64,000 bases of DNA, from contig NZ_CP066796.1 of NCBI RefSeq assembly GCF_017161565.1, forward strand, positions 744,001 to 808,000, read 5' to 3'. Position 1 is the first letter of the stretch, and every line of letters begins with the position of its first letter. This DNA comes from Erwinia amylovora (GTDB taxonomy: Bacteria > Pseudomonadota > Gammaproteobacteria > Enterobacterales > Enterobacteriaceae). A program made the position numbers and the translations under genes. Below the pieces are notes generated by a model. That model searched no databases and was not told the origin of the DNA. It saw only the letters and a program-made list of their open reading frames with translations. Below are positions 36,235 to 46,366 of the stretch, piece by piece.

Positions 36235-37275
36235 TCACGGTGCCGGGTAGGTATAGCGGCGGTGGATCGCCTCCAGCCCGGCAAGAACCTCTTCATTCAG
36301 CGTGACATCGTAGCTGTCGATATTGCTGTTTAACTGTTCCAGCGAAGTCGCGCCCAGCAGGGTACTGGCAACGAACGGCTGCTGGCGCACAAAGGCCAGC
36401 GCCATTTGCGAGGGATCCAGCCCGTGCTGACGGGCAAGGCCTACATATTCGGCGATGGCCTGTTCAGATTGCTCACCGCTGTAGCGGGTAAAGCGGCTGA
36501 ACAGCGTGTTGCGCGCCCCGGCGGGTTTAGCGCCGTTCAGGTATTTGCCGCTCAGAGTACCGAATGCCAGGCTGGAATAAGCCAGCAGCTCAACGCCTTC
36601 ATGATGGGCGATTTCCGCCAGCCCCACTTCAAAGCTGCGGTTCAGCAGGCTGTAGGGATTCTGAATGCTAACGATGCGCGGCAGCTCATGTTTCTCAGCC
36701 AGCTGCAAATAGCGCATCACCCCCCATGCGGTTTCATTTGACACGCCGATATAGCGGATTTTACCGGCACGCACCTGTTCAGCCAGCGCTTCCAGCGTCT
36801 CCAGCAGCGTAACCGTGGCGGTATCTTCACTGTACTGATAGTTTAGCTTACCGAAGTAGTTAGTCTGGCGTTGGGGCCAGTGCAGCTGGTAGAGATCAAG
36901 ATAGTCGGTGTTCAGGCGTTTCAGACTGGCTTCCAGCGCGGCGCGAATGTTTTTACGGTCCAGTGCCTGGTTCGGGCGAATTGAGGCATCCGTACCGCGT
37001 ATCGGCCCGATCACTTTTGAAGCCAGCACGATCTTGTCGCGGTGGCCCCGTGCCTTCAGCCAGCTGCCAATGTACTGTTCTGTCAGTCCCTGTGTTTCCG
37101 GGCGCGGTGGCACCGGGTACATTTCGGCAGTATCGACCAGGTTGATGCCGCGGCTCAGAGCCAGATCCAGCTGTGCATGGGCATCAGCTTCGCTGTTTTG
37201 CTCACCAAAAGTCATGGTGCCCAGCCCCAAAGAACTGACTTCGAGGGTGCTGTGGGGAATACGGTGGTAATGCAT
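36235..37275 (-). CDS. tas: Tas, NADP(H)-dependent aldo-keto reductase
   Basis: 346 residues, the same as E. coli Tas. TIM-barrel aldo-keto reductase: LGLGTMTFGEQNSEADAH at the N-terminus, catalytic Asp and Tyr in NLVDTAEMYPVPP, the Lys in DKIVLASKVIG, the His in YQLHWPQRQTNYFG, and the cofactor-binding C-terminal part (VRQQPFVASTLLGATSLEQL). In E. coli it was found as a suppressor of tyrosine auxotrophy; the natural substrate is unsettled. The order lplT-tas-ygdR-ygdQ is that of E. coli. Confidence 0.93.
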   Translation of the reverse strand: MHYHRIPHSTLEVSSLGLGTMTFGEQNSEADAHAQLDLALSRGINLVDTAEMYPVPPRPETQGLTEQYIGSWLKARGHRDKIVLASKVIGPIRGTDASIRPNQALDRKNIRAALEASLKRLNTDYLDLYQLHWPQRQTNYFGKLNYQYSEDTATVTLLETLEALAEQVRAGKIRYIGVSNETAWGVMRYLQLAEKHELPRIVSIQNPYSLLNRSFEVGLAEIAHHEGVELLAYSSLAFGTLSGKYLNGAKPAGARNTLFSRFTRYSGEQSEQAIAEYVGLARQHGLDPSQMALAFVRQQPFVASTLLGATSLEQLNSNIDSYDVTLNEEVLAGLEAIHRRYTYPAP

Positions 37276-37478
37276 TGCGGGCTTCCTTTTAATTAGGCGA
37301 AGGTCGGGGACTTAAGCTACGTCCGCAACAGGAGAAGACTACCAGGCGTTGACGGGTCACGCAGCCGATCCTCCGGGAGCGAATTTAACCGCGCCAGGCG
37401 GGTGGGAAAGAAGCGAATAAGCGGGAAGGTTGGTAGCTGCCACCTGACATCGTACGTTACCAGGTAACAAAACGTGAA

Positions 37479-37700
37479 TTACCGTTCAACCATAGAGGAG
37501 ACTTCATCACCGTTGATTTGCAGTTCATGACCGGATTGATCGGTATATTTCACCAGCCCGGTCTCTTTGTCAATCTGGGGCTTTCCGTCGGTCATGATCA
37601 TTTTACCGTCTTTGGTCGCCATTACGTAATCGCTACTACAGCCGCTAATCATCACGACAAGGCCCAGCGCCGCGGCGGCAAAAATCTGATTCATATTCAT
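37479..37700 (-). CDS. ygdR: YgdR/YgdI-family small lipoprotein
   Basis: 73 residues with a lipoprotein signal ([13 protein letters not shown], lipidated Cys21) followed by SSD, an Asp at +4 only, so outer-membrane sorting by Lol is likely. The mature part is a small beta-rich DUF903 domain ([40 protein letters not shown]). Function unknown in any species. Start chosen at MNMNQIF with gggag upstream on the minus strand. It lies between tas and ygdQ as in E. coli. Confidence 0.9.
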   Translation of the reverse strand: MNMNQIFAAAALGLVVMISGCSSDYVMATKDGKMIMTDGKPQIDKETGLVKYTDQSGHELQINGDEVSSMVER

Positions 37701-37852
37701 CTCCCTGCATCTCTTATAGCCAAATCTAAGTGTAGTAATAAACGCTTTTTTTGTTGGGTAAACAGTATGATCCCCAAAAAGGAGTGATGAATGATAAACC
37801 CGTCAGCTTTGTCTGTACCACCCCGGCCACTGGCCAGGGTAGCGGAACGCGA

Positions 37853-38563
37853 TCAGCGGGGCTGTTTTTTGTTACGTAACAGATTGAGACTTTCTACCGC
37901 CATGGAGAAGAACATAGCAAAATAGATGTAACCTTTGGGTATATGGATGCGGAAGCTCTCCAGTATTAACGTAAAGCCCACGAGAATAAGAAACGCCAGC
38001 GCCAGCATTTTTACCGACGGATGGCGTTCAACAAAATCGCCAATAGTACGCGCGGCAAACATCATCATCAGCACCGCAATCACCACTGCAGCCATCATAA
38101 TAATCAGATGATCGGACAGGCCGACCGCCGTGATAACCGAGTCGAGGCTAAAGATAATATCCAGCAGCATAATCTGTACGATGGCACCCATAAAGGAGTG
38201 CACGTTGGTTTTATGCTCGCCAGAACCGCCCTCAATCGTTTCATAAATCTCCGTACCTGACTTCCACAACAAGAACAGTCCGCCGCCCAGCAGTATCAGG
38301 TCTCGCATGGATAAGTCGTGATCCATCAGGGTAAACAGCGGGTCGGTCAGGCGAATAACCCAGGCAATGGAAGCCAGCAGACCGAGGCGCATCAGCATTG
38401 CACCGGCCAGACCCAGACGGCGGGCGGTATGTTGCTGATGCTTCGGTAACTTCGCCACCACCAGCGAAAGGAAGATAATATTATCGATACCGAGAACGAT
38501 TTCGAGGATGGTCAACGTTCCGAGGGCTAACCATGCATTGGCATCGGTAATCCATTCAAACAT
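37853..38563 (-). CDS. ygdQ: YgdQ, TerC-family integral membrane protein
   Basis: 236 residues with seven hydrophobic helices. TerC/YgdQ signatures are LEIVLGIDNIIFLSLV and MLLDIIFSLDSVITAVGLSD, each with an acidic residue buried in a helix and suited to metal binding. Members of the TerC superfamily are linked to metal export, notably manganese, and to protection of secreted proteins, though YgdQ itself is not characterised. The hydrophilic loop EGGSGEHKTNVH and the basic C-terminus (RNKKQPR) fit a cytoplasmic end. Located between ygdR and mutH, same direction. Confidence 0.9.
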   Translation of the reverse strand: MFEWITDANAWLALGTLTILEIVLGIDNIIFLSLVVAKLPKHQQHTARRLGLAGAMLMRLGLLASIAWVIRLTDPLFTLMDHDLSMRDLILLGGGLFLLWKSGTEIYETIEGGSGEHKTNVHSFMGAIVQIMLLDIIFSLDSVITAVGLSDHLIIMMAAVVIAVLMMMFAARTIGDFVERHPSVKMLALAFLILVGFTLILESFRIHIPKGYIYFAMFFSMAVESLNLLRNKKQPR

Positions 38564-38677
38564 TATTTCGTTACACCTTTAACTTAAACAAAATATAAAC
38601 GGAGATTATACGCAGGTTGACTGCGGCATGAGAAATTTTACTTCACGCTTTTCAGCGTACGGTTTACGACAGCGCGG

Positions 38678-39367
38678 TCACAACAAAAAATGGCGGGCAA
38701 GCAGCGGAGCAGTAAAGGTTTTCTTCAGGTAAAAGCCGCGCGGCAGCGTCATGACAGGCTGCCCGTTGCGGCCAATCGCTTCAGTCAGCGCTTTGCTGTT
38801 GGCGGCCTTTGGGCGGATTTGCAGCACTTCACCGTGACGGGCGGTTAACTGATCCACCTTACCCAGTACGATCATATCCATCAGCTCTTCCCAATCGCTT
38901 TGCAGCTGGCGCTCTTCGTCTTCATTCGGGCTCCATAGCATTGCAGCACCCACGCGCCGCTGCTCCAGCGCAATACTGCGCTCGCCCTCTACCGGAACCC
39001 ACAACACCCGCGCCAGCTTGTGCCGCACGTGGCTGTTGTGCCAGGTGACTCCGCTGTTACCGGTCAGCGGAGCCACACAGACAAAGGTGGTTTCCAGCGG
39101 GCGGCCTGCTGCATCAACCGGAATGGTTTTCAGCTCTACGCCAATCTCGGCGAAGTCCTGCTGGGGTTTGCTGCCCGCGCTGGCGCCAAGATACCGTTCC
39201 AACAGCATGCCGACCCAGCCTTTATCGCGCTTCAAATCACGCGGAACAGGTAATCCGATACGCAACGCCAGTTCCCCCAGCGTGTAGCCCGCCAGAGCGC
39301 TGGCGCGAGCCAGCAGCTCATCTTCGTCTTGCGGTGGCAGGATCCGATCAATCTCAGCGTTCATCAT
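38678..39367 (-). CDS. mutH: MutH, mismatch-repair endonuclease
   Basis: 229 residues. The catalytic D-(X)n-E-X-K motif is complete: D71, E78 and K80 in [15 protein letters not shown], matching Asp70, Glu77 and Lys79 of E. coli. Further conserved blocks are [20 protein letters not shown] (DNA-binding arm) and [12 protein letters not shown] at the C-terminus, which contacts GATC. It nicks the unmethylated daughter strand at GATC when called by MutS and MutL, so a Dam methylase is implied elsewhere. Start MMNAEID; a start at the second Met is equally possible. Confidence 0.95.
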   Translation of the reverse strand: MMNAEIDRILPPQDEDELLARASALAGYTLGELALRIGLPVPRDLKRDKGWVGMLLERYLGASAGSKPQQDFAEIGVELKTIPVDAAGRPLETTFVCVAPLTGNSGVTWHNSHVRHKLARVLWVPVEGERSIALEQRRVGAAMLWSPNEDEERQLQSDWEELMDMIVLGKVDQLTARHGEVLQIRPKAANSKALTEAIGRNGQPVMTLPRGFYLKKTFTAPLLARHFLL

Positions 39368-40048
39368 CGCTTCCGTATTTGTTTAAAAAACAGGCGCTTT
39401 TTATCTGCCCCCCCACTTTCAGTACAGGAAATGGGGTTAATGCTAATAATAGCATGATATATGGTGTTTTTTTATGGCATCAGCCGGCTGATCATTAACC
39501 CTACGCGGCGGTTTTACCCGGCTTGTCACCGGCAATGAACAGGATCACCGGGGTAGTTATCCACAGAAAAGTGGGATAACTCACAGTTAAACCGAATACT
39601 GTTTCCATTTACAGCCTTGACGCGGACGTTTCTATCAAGTTTTACCCTGATCCAGCCGAACTAATCGACATATTCTGTGGATAAAGTCATAAGCGTTCGA
39701 TCTTTCACCAGCGGCGGTTCAGGCTGATATGACAGCGGTATGACAACAAGAGTAAAAGTGGTGATTGATGATAAAATCCTTTGATTAATATGAATTTAAT
39801 TTTAGATTGTAAATTGGCACACCGCGCTGTAATTAAAGTTTTCCCCATCTGTTAACAGAGTTCTACACAAAGCTATCCACAGAAAACGTGAATAAGATTG
39901 CGCTTTTATCCGCAATTCTGTTCATAACTTTGCGATTTGCCGACAGTTATCCCAGACTGATTCATCGGGATCGCCTAAAAGCAGTGGTTTACCGTCTGTA
40001 AGGAGTATGAAACAATCAGAACATCCAGTTTTAGTTTGAGGTAGTCCG
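39368..40048. other. Long intergenic region mutH-rppH with DnaA-box cluster
   Basis: 680 bases between two divergent genes, AT-rich in the middle. Exact DnaA boxes TTATCCACA lie at 39557-39565 (plus) and 39676-39684 (minus), with a one-mismatch box CTATCCACA at 39873-39881. There is no open frame of note and no clear terminator or small RNA. The promoters of mutH and rppH must lie here. Confidence 0.6.
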
Positions 40049-40576
40049 GTGATCGATGATGATGGCTACCGCCCGAATGTTGGTATCGTAATTTGTAACA
40101 GGCAGGGACAGGTTTTGTGGGCCAGGCGTTTTGGTCAGCACTCCTGGCAGTTTCCTCAGGGGGGGATTAATCCTGGTGAAACCCCGGAGCAGGCGATGTA
40201 CCGCGAGCTGTTCGAGGAAGTCGGCCTGCACCGCAAAGATGTTCGCATCCTTGCTGCGACCCGTAACTGGTTACGATATAAGTTGCCGAAACGTTTGGTG
40301 CGTTGGGACACAAAGCCGGTTTGTATCGGCCAAAAACAGAAGTGGTACCTTCTGCAGCTGATGTGCAATGACGCGGATATCAATATGCAAACCAGTAGCA
40401 CGCCAGAATTCGACGGCTGGCGCTGGGTGAGCTACTGGTACCCGGTTCGCCAGGTGGTCTCTTTTAAACGTGATGTTTATCGTCGTGTAATGAAAGAGTT
40501 CGCCAGTGCGGTCATGCCCCTGCAGGAGAGTGTCGTACAGAGAAATACGCCAGGATATCGACGAAAGAGAGGTTAA
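40049..40576 (+). CDS. rppH: RppH, RNA 5'-pyrophosphohydrolase
   Basis: 175 residues from GTG at 40049 ([20 protein letters not shown]), identical in start to E. coli RppH. The Nudix box runs [20 protein letters not shown] plus VGL, with the metal-binding REXXEE glutamates present. Substrate-binding [16 protein letters not shown] comes before it. It removes pyrophosphate from the 5' end of mRNAs, which opens them to RNase E. It is followed after 12 bases by ptsP, the usual enterobacterial pair. Confidence 0.96.
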   Translation: MIDDDGYRPNVGIVICNRQGQVLWARRFGQHSWQFPQGGINPGETPEQAMYRELFEEVGLHRKDVRILAATRNWLRYKLPKRLVRWDTKPVCIGQKQKWYLLQLMCNDADINMQTSSTPEFDGWRWVSYWYPVRQVVSFKRDVYRRVMKEFASAVMPLQESVVQRNTPGYRRKRG

Positions 40577-40588
40577 GCCACGTAGATT

Positions 40589-42835
40589 ATGCTCACACAG
40601 CTGCGCGAAATAGTTGAAAAAGTGGCGGCAGCGCCCCGGCTTACCGAGGCGCTGGATATCCTGGTTAACGAAATTTGTCTGGCGATGGATACCGAAGTCT
40701 GCTCGGTCTATCTTGCCGACCACGACCGCCGCTGCTATTACCTGATGGCAACGCGCGGGCTGAAGAAGCCGCGTGGGCGCACGGTTGCTTTGGCTTTTGA
40801 TGAAGGGATCGTCGGGTTAGTCGGCCGGCTGGCAGAGCCGATCAACCTCGCTGACGCCCAAAAACACCCCAGTTTTAAATACGTTCCCTCCGTGAAAGAA
40901 GAGCGTTTCCGTTCTTTTCTTGGCGTGCCCATTATCAGCAGGCGCCAGCTATTGGGCGTGCTGGTGGTTCAGCAACGTGAGCACCGCCAGTTTGACGAAA
41001 GTGAAGAGTCTTTTCTGGTCACGCTGGCCACTCAGATGGCGGGGATCCTTTCACAGTCGCAGCTAAATGCCCTGTTTGGCCAGTACCGACAAACCCGCAT
41101 TCGCGCGCTGGCAGCCGCTCCCGGCGTTGCTGTTGCCAAAGGTTGGGTTGACTCCAGTCAGCCCTCGCTGGAGAACGTCTTCTCTGCCTCAACGCTGGAC
41201 ACGGTGCGCGAGCGTGAGCGTCTGGCGCTGGCGCTTAGCGAAGCCTCGAACGAGTTCCGCCGCTACAGCAAGCGCTTCACTGCCAGCATGCACAAAGAGA
41301 GCGCGGCCATCTTCGATCTCTATTCTCACCTGTTGAGCGATGCGCGTCTTAAGCAGGATTTGCAGACCGAGATTGATGCCGGTTCGGTTGCCGAATGGGC
41401 GGTAAAAAAAGTGGTAGAGAAGTTTGCCGCCCAGTTTGCCAGCCTGCAGGACAGCTACCTGCGCGAAAGGGCCGGGGATCTGCGCGTTCTTGGCCAGCGT
41501 CTGCTGTTCCACCTTGATGACACCATGCAGGGGACCAACACCTGGCCTGAACGTTTTGTGCTGGTGGCCGATGAGCTGACCGCCACCACGCTGGCTGAAC
41601 TGCCGCACGATCGCCTCGTGGGCGTGGTTGTACGCGACGGGGCTGCGAACTCGCATGCGGCCATTATGGTGCGGGCGATGGGCATTCCGACGGTAATGGG
41701 TGCCGATATTCAGCCTGAACTGATGAACGGCCGCCTGCTGATCGTCGACGGCTATCGCGGCGAGCTGCTGGTCGACCCTGAACCGGTGCTGGTACAGGAA
41801 TATCAGCGGCTGATCAGCGAAGAAAACGAACTGAGCCAGCTGGCAGAAGATAACGTTTTCCTGCCCGGCACGTTAAAAAGCGGTGAGCAGGTAAAGGTGA
41901 TGCTCAATGCGGGACTGAGCGCTGAACATGAACAGGTTTTGGGTAACCGGGTGGATGGGGTTGGCCTGTACCGTACCGAGATCCCGTTCATGCTACAAAG
42001 CGGTTTTCCGTCGGAAGAAGAACAGGTGGCGCAGTATCAGGGCATGTTACAGCTGTTCCTTGATAAGCCAGTCACGCTGCGAACGCTGGACGTTGGTGCG
42101 GACAAACAGCTGCCCTATATGCCGATCAGCGAGGAAAACCCCTGTCTTGGCTGGCGCGGGATCCGTCTGACGCTCGATCAGCCAGAGATCTTCCTCGTCC
42201 AGCTACGTGCAATGCTGCGAGCCAACGTTGCCAGCGACAACCTTAACATCTTGCTGCCGATGGTCAGCAGCCTTGAGGAGATCGACGAAGCCCGCAAGCT
42301 GCTGGACCGCGCCGCGCGTGAAGTTGAAGAGATGCTGGGTTACGCCATCCCGCTGCCTCGCCTCGGCATCATGATTGAAGTGCCGTCGATGATCTTTATG
42401 ATCGACCAGCTCCGGCAGCGGGTCGATTTTGTCTCTATTGGCACCAACGATTTAACCCAGTATCTGCTGGCGGTAGATCGCAACAATACTCGCGTGGCCA
42501 ACCTGTATGACAGCCTGCATCCGGCGATGCTGCGCGCGCTGAAAGCGATTGCAGACGCCACCCGGCAGGCCGGCATTGAGCTGTGCCTGTGTGGTGAAAT
42601 GGCCGGTGACCCAATGTGCGTGGTGCTGTTAGTTGGCCTGGGCTATCACCACCTTAGTATGAACGGTCGCAACGTGGCGCGCGTGAAGTATTTGCTGCGC
42701 CATATCGAACTGAAAGAAGCACAGCGTTTGGCCGAAAGCGGGCTGCAAGCGCAGCTGGCCAGTGAGGTGCGTCACCAGGTGGTCAGCTTTATGGAGCAGC
42801 AAGGATTGGGGGGATTAATCAGAGGCGGCCGCTGA
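40589..42835 (+). CDS. ptsP: PtsP, enzyme I of the nitrogen phosphotransferase system
   Basis: 748 residues. An N-terminal GAF domain (about 1-165) is joined by a helical linker to a PEP-utilising enzyme I. The phosphorylated His356 lies in DGAANSHAAIMVRAMGIPTV; the PEP-binding part has GVGLYRTEIPFMLQ, VSIGTNDLTQYLLAVDRNNT and CLCGEMAGDP (active Cys). It passes phosphate from PEP to NPr and on to PtsN, and through the GAF domain senses glutamine and 2-oxoglutarate. The chain acts on potassium and nitrogen balance and not on sugar import. Start directly after rppH. Confidence 0.96.
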   Translation: MLTQLREIVEKVAAAPRLTEALDILVNEICLAMDTEVCSVYLADHDRRCYYLMATRGLKKPRGRTVALAFDEGIVGLVGRLAEPINLADAQKHPSFKYVPSVKEERFRSFLGVPIISRRQLLGVLVVQQREHRQFDESEESFLVTLATQMAGILSQSQLNALFGQYRQTRIRALAAAPGVAVAKGWVDSSQPSLENVFSASTLDTVRERERLALALSEASNEFRRYSKRFTASMHKESAAIFDLYSHLLSDARLKQDLQTEIDAGSVAEWAVKKVVEKFAAQFASLQDSYLRERAGDLRVLGQRLLFHLDDTMQGTNTWPERFVLVADELTATTLAELPHDRLVGVVVRDGAANSHAAIMVRAMGIPTVMGADIQPELMNGRLLIVDGYRGELLVDPEPVLVQEYQRLISEENELSQLAEDNVFLPGTLKSGEQVKVMLNAGLSAEHEQVLGNRVDGVGLYRTEIPFMLQSGFPSEEEQVAQYQGMLQLFLDKPVTLRTLDVGADKQLPYMPISEENPCLGWRGIRLTLDQPEIFLVQLRAMLRANVASDNLNILLPMVSSLEEIDEARKLLDRAAREVEEMLGYAIPLPRLGIMIEVPSMIFMIDQLRQRVDFVSIGTNDLTQYLLAVDRNNTRVANLYDSLHPAMLRALKAIADATRQAGIELCLCGEMAGDPMCVVLLVGLGYHHLSMNGRNVARVKYLLRHIELKEAQRLAESGLQAQLASEVRHQVVSFMEQQGLGGLIRGGR

Positions 42836-42978
42836 AACAGCGCCGGTCGGTGATGACGCCTGACGAAGTTTACCGCTCCCCGGACCAGATTAACTCGCTT
42901 TATGCTATGATCCGCGCTTTCTTATATCGCCTTTGGCGCACGGCTCCCCGTCAAGACGGACTTTAATAATGGTGAAAG

Positions 42979-43857
42979 ATGAATAACGGCTATCTGGCTT
43001 TCCCTCAATTCGATCCGGTGATCTTCTCCATCGGACCGGTTTCACTGCACTGGTACGGGCTGATGTACCTGGTGGGCTTTGTCTTCGCCATGTGGCTGGC
43101 CGTGCGCCGTGCTAACAAGCCAGGCAGCGGCTGGAAAAAAGAGGAAGTTGAAAACCTGCTGTATGCCGGCTTCCTTGGGGTGTTTCTCGGCGGGCGTATT
43201 GGCTACGTGCTGTTTTACAATATGTCGCTGTTCCTGGAAAATCCGCTGTATTTGTTCAAAGTCTGGGATGGTGGCATGTCATTCCACGGTGGTTTGCTTG
43301 GGGTCATCGTGGTGATGCTGGTATTTGCTCACCGCAGCAAACGTCATTTCTTCCAGGTCGCTGATTTTATCGCGCCGCTGATCCCATTCGGCCTCGGCGC
43401 AGGACGCCTCGGCAACTTTATTAACGGTGAACTGTGGGGCCGGGTCGACCCTAACCTGCCGTGGGCAATGCTCTTCCCCGGCTCACGTAGCGAGGATATC
43501 GCGCTGGTAGCAACGCACCCGGAATGGCAGCAGCTGCTGGCAACCTGGGGCGTATTGCCGCGTCACCCTTCGCAGCTTTATGAGCTGGTGCTGGAAGGCG
43601 TGGTGTTGTTCATCATTCTCAACCTGTTTATCCGTAAATCGCGTCCGATGGGCGCAGTATCCGGGCTTTTCCTTGTTGGTTACGGCGCGTTCCGTATCAT
43701 CGTTGAGTTTTTCCGTCAGCCCGACCAGCAGCTTGGCCTGTTCAGCGGCATCAGCATGGGACAAATCCTGTCGCTGCCGATGATTCTGGCCGGAGTGATT
43801 ATGATGATTTGGGCGTATCGTCGCCGCCCGCAGCAACGAATTCGAGAGGCAAAATGA
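42979..43857 (+). CDS. lgt: Lgt, prolipoprotein diacylglyceryl transferase
   Basis: 292 residues with seven membrane helices. Lgt signature [16 protein letters not shown] (with the essential Arg and Asn), HGGLLGV and the Tyr/Arg in [12 protein letters not shown] are all present. It moves a diacylglyceryl group from phosphatidylglycerol to the lipobox Cys, the first step in maturing lipoproteins such as YgdR and MltA of this window. A TATGAT -10-like element at 42906-42911 may belong to its own promoter. The stop overlaps the thyA start (ATGA), as in E. coli. Confidence 0.96.
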   Translation: MNNGYLAFPQFDPVIFSIGPVSLHWYGLMYLVGFVFAMWLAVRRANKPGSGWKKEEVENLLYAGFLGVFLGGRIGYVLFYNMSLFLENPLYLFKVWDGGMSFHGGLLGVIVVMLVFAHRSKRHFFQVADFIAPLIPFGLGAGRLGNFINGELWGRVDPNLPWAMLFPGSRSEDIALVATHPEWQQLLATWGVLPRHPSQLYELVLEGVVLFIILNLFIRKSRPMGAVSGLFLVGYGAFRIIVEFFRQPDQQLGLFSGISMGQILSLPMILAGVIMMIWAYRRRPQQRIREAK

Positions 43858-44648
43858 AACAGTATCTGGCATTAATGCAGCATGTGCTTGAGCAGGGCGC
43901 GCCGAAAGACGACCGTACCGGCACCGGTACGCTGTCAATTTTTGGTCACCAGATGCGTTTCAATCTGCAACAGGGCTTTCCGCTGGTCACCACCAAAAAG
44001 TGCCATCTGCGTTCGATTATTCATGAGCTTTTGTGGTTTTTGAACGGCGATACCAATACGGCTTATCTGAAAGAAAATAAGGTGTCAATCTGGGACGAAT
44101 GGGCGGATGAAAATGGCGATCTTGGCCCGGTCTACGGCAAGCAGTGGCGCAGCTGGGGAACCGCAGACGGGAGACAGATTGACCAGTTAAGCAAGGTTAT
44201 CGAACAGCTTAAAAGCGATCCTGACTCAAGACGCATGATCGTCTCTGCCTGGAATGTCGGCGAGCTGGACCAGATGGCGCTGGCGCCGTGCCATGCCCTT
44301 TTCCAGTTCTACGTGGCGCAGGGCAAGCTTTCTTGCCAGCTGTATCAGCGTTCTTGCGATATTTTCCTCGGCCTGCCGTTCAACATTGCCAGCTATGCTT
44401 TGCTGTTACACATGATCGCGCAGCAGTGCGACCTCGAAGTGGGCGATTTTGTCTGGACCGGTGGTGACACCCACCTGTACAGCAATCACCTGGAACAGGC
44501 ACGTCTACAGCTGCAGCGTGAACCACACGCATTGCCAAAGTTGCTGATTAAGCGTAAACCGGCCTCGCTGTTTGACTATCGTTTCGATGATTTTGAGATT
44601 GAAGGTTACGATCCGCACCCGGCCATTAAAGCGCCGGTGGCTGTCTGA
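43854..44648 (+). CDS. thyA: ThyA, thymidylate synthase
   Basis: 264 residues, exactly the E. coli length, starting at ATG 43854 after gaggc. An earlier in-frame start at 43809 falls inside lgt and is not used. Catalytic Cys lies in [13 protein letters not shown]; other motifs are the phosphate-binding [26 protein letters not shown] and the C-terminal folate lid [10 protein letters not shown]. It methylates dUMP with methylene-tetrahydrofolate to make dTMP. Translationally coupled with lgt. Confidence 0.97.
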   Translation: MKQYLALMQHVLEQGAPKDDRTGTGTLSIFGHQMRFNLQQGFPLVTTKKCHLRSIIHELLWFLNGDTNTAYLKENKVSIWDEWADENGDLGPVYGKQWRSWGTADGRQIDQLSKVIEQLKSDPDSRRMIVSAWNVGELDQMALAPCHALFQFYVAQGKLSCQLYQRSCDIFLGLPFNIASYALLLHMIAQQCDLEVGDFVWTGGDTHLYSNHLEQARLQLQREPHALPKLLIKRKPASLFDYRFDDFEIEGYDPHPAIKAPVAV

Positions 44649-44650
44649 AG

Positions 44651-45220
44651 CTAACCCCCTGATTTCAAGGGATGGCAGCCAAACTGCTCAGGCAGCAGCG
44701 GGTAGCTTGCCGCCTGAGGCAGTTCAAAATGCCACCATTCGGTGGCAATGCCACAAAACCCCCCACCAGACATGATCGCGTTCAGCAACAGACGATGACG
44801 TTGAGCCTGCATTGGCACAGCAGGATGATACGCATGAGAACGCGGATGCATCTCGTCGAAGCCGGCTCCCATATCGACAATCCAGCCTTCATTATCCACC
44901 AGCGTTACATCCACCGCCGTACCGCGGCAATGGTTAGACCCCAAGCCTGGCGGGACGACATAGTCCGGATCCGGACAGGCCAGCCATAGATTTTGCTGTG
45001 CCTGCTGTGGGCGATATGCATCGTAAATCAACAGGGTGAAGCCAGCCAGCTGTGCAATGCGCGAGCTTTGCAGCAGCGCTGCGACGGCATTCGGATGTAG
45101 CAGACAGCGATTTTCAAGATAGATCGCTCGCCCGGTAATGTTGTCCGCCGTGGCGTACTTCAAATCGATTTTCACCTGTGGCAGCGCAACGCTGATGTCG
45201 ACCAGATCGGTATCAGGCAT
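44651..45220 (-). CDS. ddpX: D-Ala-D-Ala dipeptidase of the VanX/DdpX family
   Basis: 189 residues from ATG at 45220, chosen over an earlier in-frame Met at 45283 because gggag stands eight bases before it and MPDTDLVDISVALPQVKIDL fits the family N-terminus. The zinc site is complete: SNHCRGTAVDVTL (SXHXXGXAXD) and the catalytic Glu/His pair in TEWWHFE. VanX-type enzymes cut free D-Ala-D-Ala and serve in peptidoglycan recycling or, in resistant bacteria, glycopeptide resistance; here recycling is the natural reading. No signal peptide, so cytoplasmic. Convergent with thyA, two bases apart. Confidence 0.9.
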   Translation of the reverse strand: MPDTDLVDISVALPQVKIDLKYATADNITGRAIYLENRCLLHPNAVAALLQSSRIAQLAGFTLLIYDAYRPQQAQQNLWLACPDPDYVVPPGLGSNHCRGTAVDVTLVDNEGWIVDMGAGFDEMHPRSHAYHPAVPMQAQRHRLLLNAIMSGGGFCGIATEWWHFELPQAASYPLLPEQFGCHPLKSGG

Positions 45221-45356
45221 CAAAATTTCTCCCTTTTGGAAGCCGCATCTTAACCTGTATGAATGCTCATGCAACATCACCATTATCCCGGAAGGAAGCT
45301 CGCATCACCATTAGTTGACGCTGGCAACCGCTGGAGAAAAGCGCACACTGCCGGGC

Positions 45357-45824
45357 ATGAAAACAAGAAATATATCCGGTTTTACGCTGCTGGAAATGCT
45401 GGTGGCGGTCACCATCGCCTGTCTGCTCAGCCTGGGAGGTTGGCGAGGCTGGCACGACTGGCAGCAGCGGCAGCAGCTGGATGACTGCGCGCAGCAGATC
45501 CGGTACCTGCTGCAACGCATACGCAGCGATGCGAACTGGCATAACGCAGTGCGGTTGCTGTGGCTTAAACCCGGTGCGCGCTGGTGTCTGGGGGCAGGAA
45601 GTGTACCAGCACGCTGTCGCCGCGGAATGCGGCACGCTCTTCCGGCGCCGCACCCTGGAATACGCGTGCAGGAAATCACTGCGGGAACAGGGTTTTATGG
45701 CAAAAACAGCGTGGCTCACGCTGGCAGAATCGTGATCAGTAGTCCCGCTGGTGAACGGCGCGTGATCCTCTCTGCCCGTGGCCGGGTGCGCATCTGCGCG
45801 CAGTCGGAGGAGCAATGCCGCTGA
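45357..45824 (+). CDS. ppdA: PpdA, prepilin-peptidase-dependent minor pseudopilin
   Basis: 155 residues from ATG 45357. Type IV prepilin leader MKTRNISG followed by FTLLEMLVAVTIACLLSLGG, cut after Gly8 by PilD/GspO and methylated at Phe. The DANWHNAVRL segment and the C-terminal GRVRICAQSEEQC match PpdA. First gene of the ppdA-ppdB-ygdB-ppdC set, which forms the tip complex of a type IV pilus or type II secretion pseudopilus. Overlaps ppdB by ten bases. The middle is more basic than in E. coli (CRRGMRHALPAPHPG), which may be natural divergence. Confidence 0.88.
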   Translation: MKTRNISGFTLLEMLVAVTIACLLSLGGWRGWHDWQQRQQLDDCAQQIRYLLQRIRSDANWHNAVRLLWLKPGARWCLGAGSVPARCRRGMRHALPAPHPGIRVQEITAGTGFYGKNSVAHAGRIVISSPAGERRVILSARGRVRICAQSEEQCR

Positions 45825-46366
45825 AAGCACAGGGCTTCACGCTGCTGGAAATCTTGATTGCTATGGCGGTGGGTAGCCTGCTGTTACTCGGCGCTGCGCG
45901 CACGCTGCCGATGATACAGACGCAAAATCTGCGTTTAATGATGCAGGCACAGCTGCATGAGGAACTTCAACAGATGATGCGGACCCTGGAAAAAGCCGTG
46001 CGGCGTGCCGGTTACTGTAATGGTACATGCCGGGGAAAGGGGTTACACATCGGCCGCGCTGATGGCAGCTGTCTGCTGGTGCGCTGGGATGAAAACAGTA
46101 ACGGTCGGTGGGAAGGGACGGGGCACAAGGACAGTGATTTTTACGGCTATCGACTACGCGGCAAAAACCTTGAGACGCAGCGCGGAGTGGACAGCTGCGA
46201 AGGCGGCGGCTGGGAACGCCTGAACGAACCCCGGCTTATCACTATCAGTGCTTTTCGGCTGGAAATGCGTCACCGGCTGATTAAGGTGACGCTCAGCGGA
46301 TTTGCTAAAGCCTGGCCTGACGTTTCGCTTACCGTCGAGCACTGGCTGATGGCGGAGAATCTGTAG
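45815..46366 (+). CDS. ppdB: PpdB, minor pseudopilin (PilW-like)
   Basis: 183 residues. Leader MPLKAQG, then FTLLEILIAMAVGSLLLLGA, the class III signal and N-terminal helix. Paired cysteines (GYCNGTC; GADGSC-like DGSC and DSCEGG) suggest disulfides in the periplasmic head. Starts ten bases before the ppdA stop and ends one base into the next start, so the operon is tightly coupled. Confidence 0.88.
   Translation: MPLKAQGFTLLEILIAMAVGSLLLLGAARTLPMIQTQNLRLMMQAQLHEELQQMMRTLEKAVRRAGYCNGTCRGKGLHIGRADGSCLLVRWDENSNGRWEGTGHKDSDFYGYRLRGKNLETQRGVDSCEGGGWERLNEPRLITISAFRLEMRHRLIKVTLSGFAKAWPDVSLTVEHWLMAENL

Noticed and set aside
39557..39881. DnaA boxes as a replication origin
   Set aside because: No dnaA, mioC or mnmG genes, no AT-rich 13-mers and too few boxes; the gene neighbourhood is far from oriC in related bacteria.
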